A stretch of DNA of 31,588 nt from contig UQJV01000021.1 in assembly GCA_900541475.1 (NCBI GenBank), positions 1 through 31,588 of the forward strand, read 5' to 3'. Position 1 is the stretch's first letter; every line of letters starts with the position of its first letter. Position numbers and translations under genes: made by a program. Below the pieces are notes generated by a model. The model saw only the letters and a list, made by a program, of their open reading frames with translations, searched no databases and had not been told where the DNA came from. The DNA comes from an uncultured Collinsella sp. (lineage in GTDB: Bacteria > Actinomycetota > Coriobacteriia > Coriobacteriales > Coriobacteriaceae). Shown here one piece after another: positions 16,606-23,430 of the stretch.

Positions 16606-16632
16606 AAAAGAGGGCCGCCAAACAGCGACCCT
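16604..16632 (-). terminator. Terminator ending minus-strand transcripts from the sigma/AI-2E operon
   Basis: An 8-bp stem (16611-16618 with 16625-16632, one mismatch) with a 6-base loop is followed on the minus strand by six T. It is the first terminator met by transcripts leaving the AI-2E gene, about 340 bases past its stop, so these would run antisense through the small plus-strand gene at 16726. Confidence 0.6.
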
Positions 16633-16725
16633 ACAGCGAAAGTGCATGTTATTTAGGACTAAGCAATCTTTAAAAAAATAGATTTAGTAAAATTCCATAT
16701 AAGAATCATCCGGAGGGAGCAACCG

Positions 16726-16965
16726 ATGAATACCAAACGATTTATCCTGAATGCACTTCTGGTAGTAGCACTTTTAGCGCTCTTGGCCTTCTCCCACTGG
16801 TATGCAAACCAACCAGCATTTGGCTACATTTTATATGCAGTAATGTCCGGCGATAAGGCTTATTGCCCTCTACACGCAATTGACATTCTCTATTTCTATG
16901 TAGCCGGCCCCTTATCAATCGCTTTGCTCGTGTTTCTTGTCTTTTACAACATCAAGAAACGCTAA
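16726..16965 (+). CDS. Small two-helix membrane protein, unknown function
   Basis: No family is recognised. The 79-residue protein has a Lys/Arg-bearing N terminus, a hydrophobic helix at about 7-22, a short middle part with one Cys (near 47), a second helix at about 51-74 and a KKR end, consistent with a small inner-membrane protein. The gene looks real: GGAGGG lies eight bases before the ATG and a TATAAG -10 box at 16698-16703. Its A/T-rich codons differ from the GC-rich neighbours, which suggests separate origin. It stands alone on the plus strand, its stop only six bases from the convergent AI-2E stop with no terminator between. Confidence 0.7.
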   Translation: MNTKRFILNALLVVALLALLAFSHWYANQPAFGYILYAVMSGDKAYCPLHAIDILYFYVAGPLSIALLVFLVFYNIKKR

Positions 16966-16971
16966 CAGGGC

Positions 16972-18384
16972 CTATTTGGAATCCGAATCGTCCATGGAAC
17001 CGTCGATGCCGGTTTTGGTGTCGTCGTCCGTATTGGAATCGTCATCCTTGGCGAAGGGGTTCTTGAAAAAGCCTGTCGCGTCGGGCTGAAGACCTGAGAG
17101 CTTGATCCAGGGATTATCGAGTTCGGGCTTGGGCATGGCCTTGGCCTCGGGCGCGGTCTCGTTGCCGATGAGCTCGGACTCATAGATGAACGTATCGTCT
17201 CCAAGCGCGTCGTAGGCGGCGACCGGGTTGCCCTCGGTATCGCGATACGGCGTGCCCTTAAACACGGCGCCGTCGTATGCCACGAGCTGGCGACCGGTCT
17301 CGTTCTCAAAGTAGTAGACGAAAATGCCCTTGAGGGCCGCGCACAGCGGAATAGCGATAACCATGCCGATTGGACCCATGAGTGCCGAACCGATAACAAG
17401 AGCCGTCAGGCTCATGACGGGATGCACCTGCACCGAGCTCTGCATGACCTTGGGCGAAATGACATTATCGGTGACGTTTTGAGCCACCATGGTCACGACA
17501 AGCGTCCATAACGCCAGCATAGGGCTGAACATAAAACCGAGCACCGTGGCGATCGCCGCACTCACCCAGGGACCGACAACCGGAACCAAGTGCATAATGC
17601 CGGTGAAGATGGCCATGAGCGCTGCGTATGGATGGCCAATGAGCGTAAAGCCGATAAAAGCTAAAAAGCCACCGCAGATGGACGTCACGACCATGCCGCG
17701 CATATAGCCGCCGACCGAGCGTGAAAGGATGGCAACCATAAAGCGGTACGAGGTCTCTTTTTCCTGTCCGATGATGGTGCAGACCTCGTGGTGCATACGG
17801 GGATAGTCGCAGGCCAACCAATAGGCAAGCACCAAGCCCAGGAAGATGACGAACAGCTGCGAGGCCGTATTGGTAATGAGCGGGAATACACCGCGACCGA
17901 GCTCGGCAGCGATTTGCGAGACGTACTTGGACGCTACGGTAACCAGCGAAGAAAGATTGTCGTCCAGATACTCCTTGAGCGGCGTGTTGTTGAGCGTCTT
18001 GGCGTGCGAGAGCATCTCGTTGAGATCGCCACCCGCAACACGAAGCTGCTCGGGCAGGCGGCTCAGGACTTCCATGATTTGACCGAGCAAAATAGGCGAG
18101 AGGATGCAGACAACACCAACGAGCACCGCCACGACCACAATAAGCGCGATAAGCGAACCGATGCCGCGATTCACGCCGTGATGCTCGAGCCAGTTGGTGA
18201 TCGGCGACATGACAAAAGCGATGATGGAACCGACTGCCAAAAACTCGATAACCGGTGCCAGGATGCCCATAAGGTTAAAGATGACGGCGGCGATAACAAT
18301 GCAGCCGACGACGCCCCAAATGCGCAGCGTCAGAATACGGGTATCGCGCAGCGTGCGATCGGTTTGTTGGGGGTGCTCACTCAT
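16972..18384 (-). CDS. AI-2E family (UPF0118) membrane transporter
   Basis: The 470-residue protein has two N-terminal membrane helices (about 20-60), a third near 78-102, a long soluble helical part (about 105-170), further helices to about 370, and a hydrophilic acidic tail of about 90 residues. It matches the AI-2E/PerM family, whose members include autoinducer exporters, Na+/H+ antiporters and uncharacterised permeases; the substrate cannot be deduced. Its ATG overlaps the sigma-factor stop as ATGA, so it is the last gene of the stress cassette and may be coexpressed with the sigma factor. The acidic Asp/Ser/Lys tail after 440 is unusual. Confidence 0.88.
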   Translation of the reverse strand: MSEHPQQTDRTLRDTRILTLRIWGVVGCIVIAAVIFNLMGILAPVIEFLAVGSIIAFVMSPITNWLEHHGVNRGIGSLIALIVVVAVLVGVVCILSPILLGQIMEVLSRLPEQLRVAGGDLNEMLSHAKTLNNTPLKEYLDDNLSSLVTVASKYVSQIAAELGRGVFPLITNTASQLFVIFLGLVLAYWLACDYPRMHHEVCTIIGQEKETSYRFMVAILSRSVGGYMRGMVVTSICGGFLAFIGFTLIGHPYAALMAIFTGIMHLVPVVGPWVSAAIATVLGFMFSPMLALWTLVVTMVAQNVTDNVISPKVMQSSVQVHPVMSLTALVIGSALMGPIGMVIAIPLCAALKGIFVYYFENETGRQLVAYDGAVFKGTPYRDTEGNPVAAYDALGDDTFIYESELIGNETAPEAKAMPKPELDNPWIKLSGLQPDATGFFKNPFAKDDDSNTDDDTKTGIDGSMDDSDSK

Positions 18385-19172
18385 GAACGAACCATCACTC
18401 CGTCGGGGTCGATCTTATCTTGAATCTTCTTAAGCGTGCGGCGCAGCAGACGCGAAACCTGCACCTGCGAGATGCCCAGCTTCTTGGCAATCTCAATCTG
18501 GGTCATGCCCTTTACAAAGCGCAGCTCGATAACCTCGCGCTCGCGCGGCGAGAAATCGCGAATGGCTTCCTCGATTACCAGGCGGTCATCGGTAAAGTCG
18601 AGCTCGTTGTCGTCGTCGGCATAGCGATCGAGAATCGAGGGAGCATCGTCGGAGTCGGACGCGCCGGGAGCCTCGATGGGCACCGAGGTGTAGGCCGAGG
18701 ACGATTCCATGGCTTCGAGCACCTCGTCGACGGTCACGCCAAGGTAATCGGCGATTTCCTCAACCTTGGGCGAACGCTGAAGCTCGTTGGTAAGCTTATC
18801 GGTGGCCTGGTTAACCTTGGCAGAGAGCTCCTGCAGACGACGGGGCACGCGCACACTCCAGCCCTTGTCGCGGAAGTGGCGCTTAATCTCGCCCAAGATG
18901 GTGGGCGTGGCAAACGTCGTGAACTCGAGTCCGCGCTCGGGATCAAAGCGATCGATAGCCTTGAGCAAGCCCAAGTACCCGACCTGCAAAAGGTCATCGA
19001 GCGGCTCGCCGCGGTTCTTGAATTTGTTGGCAAGAAACCTTACCAGGTTCATATGGGACATGACGAGCTGCTCGCGGGCGTCCGGATCACCGGTCTCCTT
19101 GAAGCGATGAAACAGCTCGCGGGTTTTCTCCTTGTCCCAAGCGGTCTTACCGCTCCGGGAACGTTCGGTCAT
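18381..19172 (-). CDS. SigB/SigF/SigG-family RNA polymerase sigma factor
   Basis: This 263-residue group 3 sigma factor directs RNA polymerase to alternative, probably stress, promoters. Region 2 includes DDLLQVGYLGLLKAIDRFD and the -10-reading stretch through GEIKRHFRDKGW; region 3 carries VPRRLQEL; region 4 ends in a helix-turn-helix (MTQIEIAKKLGISQVQVSRLLRRT). It lacks the region 1.1 of housekeeping sigma. It follows an RsbW-like gene by one base and overlaps the AI-2E permease gene, like the rsbW-sigB layout of Firmicutes. No STAS anti-anti-sigma gene is present. Confidence 0.93.
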   Translation of the reverse strand: MTERSRSGKTAWDKEKTRELFHRFKETGDPDAREQLVMSHMNLVRFLANKFKNRGEPLDDLLQVGYLGLLKAIDRFDPERGLEFTTFATPTILGEIKRHFRDKGWSVRVPRRLQELSAKVNQATDKLTNELQRSPKVEEIADYLGVTVDEVLEAMESSSAYTSVPIEAPGASDSDDAPSILDRYADDDNELDFTDDRLVIEEAIRDFSPREREVIELRFVKGMTQIEIAKKLGISQVQVSRLLRRTLKKIQDKIDPDGVMVRS

Positions 19173-19173
19173 A

Positions 19174-19551
19174 TTAGATATCCGCCTTGAGATCGAGGGA
19201 AAGCGTCAGGGGCGCCGCAGTCTTTTCGTAGGAATCGCACACGCTCGCGAGGATGAGCTCGGCATACACCGCAGCCTGGTCGTTTTCATCGACCGTAGCC
19301 TGGTCTCCAAAGGTAATAGTCATGCCAACGTGAGACTCATCGACATCGAATTTGATGGTGATGTCGTCGCAGTCGACCGCGGTGCACCCAAAGATGAAAG
19401 CCTCCTCGGCAGCCATGCGGATGTCCTCGATGCGATCGACAGACATGGAGCACAGGGCACCAACGTTGGCTGCCGTCATGCGCACAAGGCGAGCGAGACG
19501 CGGGTCGCCGGCAACGGTCAGCGTGATGGGGCAGGTTGCTTCGCTACTCAT
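19174..19551 (-). CDS. RsbW-like anti-sigma protein with degenerate ATP site
   Basis: The 125-residue protein aligns with RsbW in its first half: DPRLARLVRMTAANVG and RIEDIRMAAEEA match the dimer and N-box helices. The N-box Asn is replaced (EEAFIF, about 49-54, where RsbW has an Asn), the D-box DxG is absent near 80-92, and no GLGL-type G-box follows, so ATP binding is unlikely. RsbW is usually about 140-160 residues. The start at 19551 follows GAGGAG and overlaps the DUF948 gene by eight bases. Position next to the sigma gene makes it the probable anti-sigma factor, perhaps working without kinase activity. A longer frame upstream is not supported. Confidence 0.72.
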   Translation of the reverse strand: MSSEATCPITLTVAGDPRLARLVRMTAANVGALCSMSVDRIEDIRMAAEEAFIFGCTAVDCDDITIKFDVDESHVGMTITFGDQATVDENDQAAVYAELILASVCDSYEKTAAPLTLSLDLKADI

Positions 19552-20137
19552 CGCAGGACTCCTCAGAGGACTCGGCGGGCGTATAGGTGTAATACTGAGC
19601 CGGCTTGGCTGCGGGCTTCTGAGCCACATCCGCACCATCGGCGGCCTCGTCCTCGGCCTCACCGATCAGAACGCGCTCGGTAGGCTGCTCGGCCTCGGCG
19701 GCGGCAGCGGCGAGTTTGCGATCGGCGTCGGCTGCAGGAGCCTTCACCTTATTGAAGAGCTTCTGCACGGCGCCAGCAGCAGAATCAGTCACGCTCGATA
19801 CGGCATTGCTGGCCTCAGCCACGCTGCCCGTGACCTCGGAGATGTCGCGAACGACCGCCTCAACCTCAACGAGGTTAGACGTCAGAGCATCAACGGCAGT
19901 CTTGCTCGACTTGAGGAGCGGCTCAACCTGTGCCAGCGCGGGGGTGAGCTCATCGACAGCGCCGTCGAGCTTTGCCACCACAGGCTGTGCCTCGGCGAGC
20001 GTATTGTTAAGGTCACTCACCGTCTTGTCGAGCGAATCAACGACGGTGCGGGTCTTGCGCAGCGTGAGCGCGAGCTCGACAACAGCCCACACGCCGGCAA
20101 CGGCGAGCAACAGCAGGGCGATTTGAATGGGACTCAT
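19544..20137 (-). CDS. DUF948-type membrane-anchored coiled-coil protein
   Basis: This 197-residue protein has one N-terminal membrane helix (about 4-22), a long helical, Val/Leu heptad-like region (about 28-130, with repeated 'VDxLxxxLxxV' spacing), and a low-complexity Ala/Glu tail. This is the pattern of DUF948/YtxG general stress proteins, which are SigB-dependent in Bacillus. The function is unknown. GGGAGG precedes the ATG. It heads the cassette DUF948, RsbW-like, sigma factor, AI-2E permease and overlaps the next gene. Confidence 0.7.
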   Translation of the reverse strand: MSPIQIALLLLAVAGVWAVVELALTLRKTRTVVDSLDKTVSDLNNTLAEAQPVVAKLDGAVDELTPALAQVEPLLKSSKTAVDALTSNLVEVEAVVRDISEVTGSVAEASNAVSSVTDSAAGAVQKLFNKVKAPAADADRKLAAAAAEAEQPTERVLIGEAEDEAADGADVAQKPAAKPAQYYTYTPAESSEESCDE

Positions 20138-20177
20138 ACAAGCCTCCCAAAGGAATCGAAATACAGACGCTGTTCAT

Positions 20178-20206
20178 GGTACCCCAAAGGGGACCGAACA
20201 TGCCAA
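20178..20206 (-). promoter_or_regulatory. Candidate promoter/operator of the sigma cassette
   Basis: A hairpin-capable palindrome at 20178-20195 (GGT-A-CCCC / GGGG-ACC, one bulge, AAA loop) lies next to TTGGCA on the minus strand (20201-20206). A -10 like TACCAT would need a long 19-base spacer. No sigma-B consensus (GTTTAA/GGGTAT) was found with correct spacing. This is a weak candidate. Confidence 0.25.
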
Positions 20207-20217
20207 GCGTGAGATCC

Positions 20218-20228
20218 TGGGACAAAAT
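20218..20228. repeat. Solo half of the GTGGGACAAAA palindrome family
   Basis: TGGGACAAAAT at 20218-20228 matches one arm of the element at 3288-3320, and CAG follows at the same distance as there. The second arm is missing. It lies ten bases beyond the rarA stop, the kind of gene-end position the other copies take. Confidence 0.35.
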
Positions 20229-20237
20229 AATCAGCAG

Positions 20238-21587
20238 TTACTTCGGAGCATTACCGCTACGGTCGCGTTCGCTTTGCTCAACACGCCACTCTTCCCAACC
20301 GCGGCCGGCAGGATGCCAGAAGGCGCCGCGCTCCAGCCCCTCGGGCAAATAGCGCTGCTCGACCCAGCCTTCGGGATAGTCATGCGGATACTTATACACA
20401 CCGTATTCGTCGCTGCCCGGACGATGACGATCGCGCAGATAGCTCGGCACCTCACGAAGCCCGCTAGAATGGATATCGGCCAGCGCCGCATCGATTGAAG
20501 CCTCACACGCGTTGGATTTAGGCGCCAAGCACACATAGAGTGCAGCCTGAGCCAGGTTAATGCGGCACTCGGGATAGCCAATGACCTCGGCAGACTTAAA
20601 CGCGGCATGCGCCACCAAAAGCGCCTGCGGATCGGCGTTGCCAACATCCTCAGAAGCCTGAATCATAATACGGCGTGCAATAAACTTGGGATCCTCCCCT
20701 GCATCGATCATGCGCGCGAGCCAATAAATGGTAGCATCGGGGTCGCTGCCGCGCATGGACTTAATGAACGCACTGATAATGTCGTAGTGCATGTCACCGT
20801 TTTTGTCATACGAAAACCCACGACGTGGATTGGCGATCTTCACGTCATCCACGGTAATGGGATAGCGTTCCCCGGCCGCCGGCGCTGGCGTTCCCTCAGT
20901 ATCGGGACGCGTAACGGCAATCTCACTCGCAAGCTCGAGCGTCGTGAGCGCCGAGCGCGCATCACCCGCGGCCAGCGTGCAAATGGTCTTGACTGTATCC
21001 TCATCGGCCGAGAACTTACCGTTTAAACCCTGCGGCGCCTCGAGCGCACGCTCAATGAGCATGGCGATATCCTCGTCCTTCAGGTGCTCAAGCTCTACCA
21101 CACGCCCACGCGAGAGCAATGCCGAGTTGACCTCAAAGTACGGGTTTTCCGTCGTGGCGCCAATCATAATGACGGTGCGGTTCTCAACCGCATGCAGTAA
21201 GGCATCCTGCTGCGACTTAGAGAAGCGATGGATCTCATCGATAAACAGAATGGTGCGGCGGTCGTAGGTGTTCAGACGGGTCTTAGCCCCATCGATTACG
21301 CGGCGCAGGTCCTTCACAGTGCCCGTCACGGCGCTGACCTCGACAAACTCGCTCTTGGTATGGTTGGCGATAATGTGGGCCAGCGTCGTCTTGCCCGTGC
21401 CAGCCGGGCCGTACAGAATCACGCTCGACAGCACGTCATGCTCAATCGCGGCGCGCAGCCACGAGCCCTTACCGACGGCCTTTTGCTGGCCCACATACTC
21501 GTCGAGCGAATTGGGGCGCATACGCACCGCAAGCGGCGCATTTTTAAAGGAGCGCTCGCGCGTCGAAGCAGAAAAAAGGTCGTCCAT
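20238..21587 (-). CDS. rarA: Replication-associated recombination ATPase RarA (MgsA)
   Basis: RarA/MgsA is an AAA+ ATPase that acts at stalled replication forks. The 449-residue protein (from 21587) has Walker A GPAGTGKTT at 60-68, Walker B LFIDEIH at 114-120, sensor region IGATTENP at 142-149, and the C-terminal tetramer domain with NPRRGFSYDKNGDMHYDIISAFIKS. In-frame ATGs at 21593 and 21602 are possible; none has a strong ribosome site and 21587 gives the usual opening MDDLF. A SOS-box-like site covers the promoter, see 21643-21658. The gene follows dgt at 60 bases. Confidence 0.94.
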   Translation of the reverse strand: MDDLFSASTRERSFKNAPLAVRMRPNSLDEYVGQQKAVGKGSWLRAAIEHDVLSSVILYGPAGTGKTTLAHIIANHTKSEFVEVSAVTGTVKDLRRVIDGAKTRLNTYDRRTILFIDEIHRFSKSQQDALLHAVENRTVIMIGATTENPYFEVNSALLSRGRVVELEHLKDEDIAMLIERALEAPQGLNGKFSADEDTVKTICTLAAGDARSALTTLELASEIAVTRPDTEGTPAPAAGERYPITVDDVKIANPRRGFSYDKNGDMHYDIISAFIKSMRGSDPDATIYWLARMIDAGEDPKFIARRIMIQASEDVGNADPQALLVAHAAFKSAEVIGYPECRINLAQAALYVCLAPKSNACEASIDAALADIHSSGLREVPSYLRDRHRPGSDEYGVYKYPHDYPEGWVEQRYLPEGLERGAFWHPAGRGWEEWRVEQSERDRSGNAPK

Positions 21588-21626
21588 AGCCATCCCGTGC
21601 ATTAATCAAAATCGTTGTTGACCAAT

Positions 21627-21632
21627 AGTATA
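21627..21632 (-). promoter_or_regulatory. -10 box of the rarA promoter
   Basis: TATACT on the minus strand (21627-21632) is a near-consensus -10 box, placed 40-45 bases upstream of the rarA ATG. The expected -35 position (about 21649-21656) has no consensus hexamer and lies inside the SOS-like palindrome. Confidence 0.5.
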
Positions 21633-21642
21633 CCGAAAGGAT

Positions 21643-21658
21643 ACGAACTACCGTTCGT
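21643..21658. promoter_or_regulatory. SOS (LexA) box at the rarA promoter
   Basis: ACGAAC-TACC-GTTCGT at 21643-21658 is a perfect palindrome matching the Gram-positive LexA consensus CGAAC-N4-GTTCG. It spans the dgt stop codon and lies over the -35 region of rarA, where LexA would block RNA polymerase. LexA itself is not in the window. Confidence 0.6.
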
Positions 21659-22895
21659 TAATATAGGTGCGGTGCGGAAACTTTAGACCTGGGAACAATT
21701 TGCTCGTCAGCTCGCAGAAATAACCATCCGTCATGCTTGCGATGTAATCGACGACGGCCTGATCCTTGTCGTCCTGCCAGGCATAGGTGCGATCGTAGTA
21801 GGAAAGCTGCTGCTCAATGCGCGAAACATGATGCTTAAAGATGTAAGAGAACTCGTCGCCTTTATTTAGATCCTGCAGGCAACGGTCGTAGAGCTTTTCG
21901 AAAGCCTCACGCAACTCTGCCTCAGAATCGCCTTCGATACCGCCCTTGCTATAGATCTTCTCATAGTTCTCGCGCTTCGCCCGGCGGATCTCCTCAAACA
22001 GGTCCTCGCTCATCTCGATACGCGGTTTGCCATAGCTATGCTCAACGATATCGATGGAAGCGTGCGTGAGAATCCAGCTGTTATAGGCGCCGCCCCGACC
22101 ATCGTCAAAAGCGTCGGGCGACAGCAGGCCCGCCGCAATGGCGTCCTGACGATCACGACCGACGTAGGCGAGGATATCCGAGATACGCACCACACAGCCC
22201 TCGAGGGTCATGGGGCGCAGGTGCTCGATCGCGCCATAGCCCGTGGCGATGCAGTCCTCGACGGTACGGTCGAACTGGTCAAACGACGCCATGTCCGAGA
22301 GTTCAAAGACACGCTGCTCGTACTCGCCGTTATGGCACAGCACGCCGTCGAGCGTCTGGAGCGACACGTTGCGGCCGTACAGCGCGTCGAGCACGCGGAC
22401 GGACTGCACGTTATGGAAAAAATAACGACCCGTACGCTCGTGATAGATTTCGTTGAGGAAACGCTCGCCGGCATGGCCAAAGGGCGTGTGGCCCAAATCG
22501 TGGCCCAGGCCAATCGCCTCGATCAAATCGCTGTTGAGGCCCAGGGCACGGCCGATATCGCGGGCAATGCGCGAGACGAGCTGCACATGAAGGCCGCGCC
22601 GCGACAGGTCGTCGTTGCTGCGAAAGCTAAAGACCTGCGTTTTGCCTGCATAACGCGTGTACGCAGGAAGATGAAGAATCTTTTCGGTATCGCGCATAAA
22701 CGCCGGACGCATAAGCGTGCCTTTGTCGGCAGCGCGATCTATACGACGAATGACCTGGTCGTCGCAGCATCGATAAGGATTAACGACACCCGAGGCGCGG
22801 TCGGCGGCGATACGCTCGACCAGCTCGGGCGACAACGCCGCGGGAATGCGGTCCATGCGCGCCTTAATGACGGCCGTTTCTTGATTAGTTGCCAT
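21648..22895 (-). CDS. dgt: HD-domain dGTP triphosphohydrolase-like protein
   Basis: The 415-residue protein belongs to the dGTPase-like HD hydrolases, which split dNTPs to nucleoside and triphosphate. The metal site is complete: H103, H132-D133 in GLGHDLGHTPFGHAGE, and D240 in VRISDILAY. Its start at 22895 follows AAGGAG. In many Gram-positives this gene stands next to dnaG-sigA; here it lies between a prepilin peptidase and rarA. Its stop codon sits in the rarA SOS box. The actual nucleotide substrate is unproven. Confidence 0.88.
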   Translation of the reverse strand: MATNQETAVIKARMDRIPAALSPELVERIAADRASGVVNPYRCCDDQVIRRIDRAADKGTLMRPAFMRDTEKILHLPAYTRYAGKTQVFSFRSNDDLSRRGLHVQLVSRIARDIGRALGLNSDLIEAIGLGHDLGHTPFGHAGERFLNEIYHERTGRYFFHNVQSVRVLDALYGRNVSLQTLDGVLCHNGEYEQRVFELSDMASFDQFDRTVEDCIATGYGAIEHLRPMTLEGCVVRISDILAYVGRDRQDAIAAGLLSPDAFDDGRGGAYNSWILTHASIDIVEHSYGKPRIEMSEDLFEEIRRAKRENYEKIYSKGGIEGDSEAELREAFEKLYDRCLQDLNKGDEFSYIFKHHVSRIEQQLSYYDRTYAWQDDKDQAVVDYIASMTDGYFCELTSKLFPGLKFPHRTYINER

Positions 22896-22935
22896 GGCAT
22901 GCTCCTTAAAAAGGATGCGCAATCGGTTACAATGT

Positions 22936-23349
22936 CTAGCCCACGACCTCGATTATGGCAAATATCGGCACCAAAAACGGGAGCAATGGCAGGGAGCGCG
23001 ATTTTGTAAAGAGGCAGGAGAGGGCCAGGACCAGGAGCGCGACGGCAAATGCCACGATGCCGCCCAGAGGGTCGAGCGTGCAAAGCGCGAAAAGCGCCTT
23101 GGCATCCCCCATGCCGATGCCGGGGGCCTGGCGGAAACGCCGCCAAAGCGACTCGGTCAGCACAAGGGAAAGGTACACGATAACGGCAGGACCGGCGTGG
23201 TCAAGCGCCGTGTTCAAGCCCCTGTCCAGCCAAACGCCTGCAAACGCCGCCACGGCGCATGCGGCGGCAAGCGCGTTGGGAAATCGCCGTTCACGGACAT
23301 CAATCACCGCACCGGCAAAGGCGCAGATCCAAAAGGGAATATAGACCAT
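22936..23349 (-). CDS. Short A24-family prepilin peptidase (GxGD)
   Basis: This 137-residue integral membrane protein has the two catalytic Asp motifs of prepilin peptidases: D17 in AVIDVRERRFPN and D82 in GMGDAKALF, with about five membrane helices. It lacks the N-methyltransferase half, like CpaA/TadV enzymes that process Flp-type or other type IV pilins. GGGAGG precedes the ATG at 23349. No pilin, tad or competence pseudopilin gene is near, so its substrate must lie elsewhere. The 40-base gap to dgt may mean they share a transcript. Confidence 0.82.
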   Translation of the reverse strand: MVYIPFWICAFAGAVIDVRERRFPNALAAACAVAAFAGVWLDRGLNTALDHAGPAVIVYLSLVLTESLWRRFRQAPGIGMGDAKALFALCTLDPLGGIVAFAVALLVLALSCLFTKSRSLPLLPFLVPIFAIIEVVG

Positions 23350-23381
23350 TGAACACCTCCCGGGGCAGTCACTCAAAAGCA

Positions 23382-23422
23382 AAAACCACCACAGAGGTGC
23401 CTGTCCCCTTCGTGGTGGTTTT
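23382..23422 (-). terminator. Terminator/REP-like palindrome after the glycosyltransferase gene
   Basis: AAAACCACCAC (23382-23392) pairs exactly with 23412-23422 over a 19-base loop. On the minus strand it begins nine bases past the glycosyltransferase stop and ends with five T. The same element, loop included, is at 31021-31061 in plus orientation, also directly after a gene. Confidence 0.75.
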
Positions 23423-23430
23423 GGTGGTGG

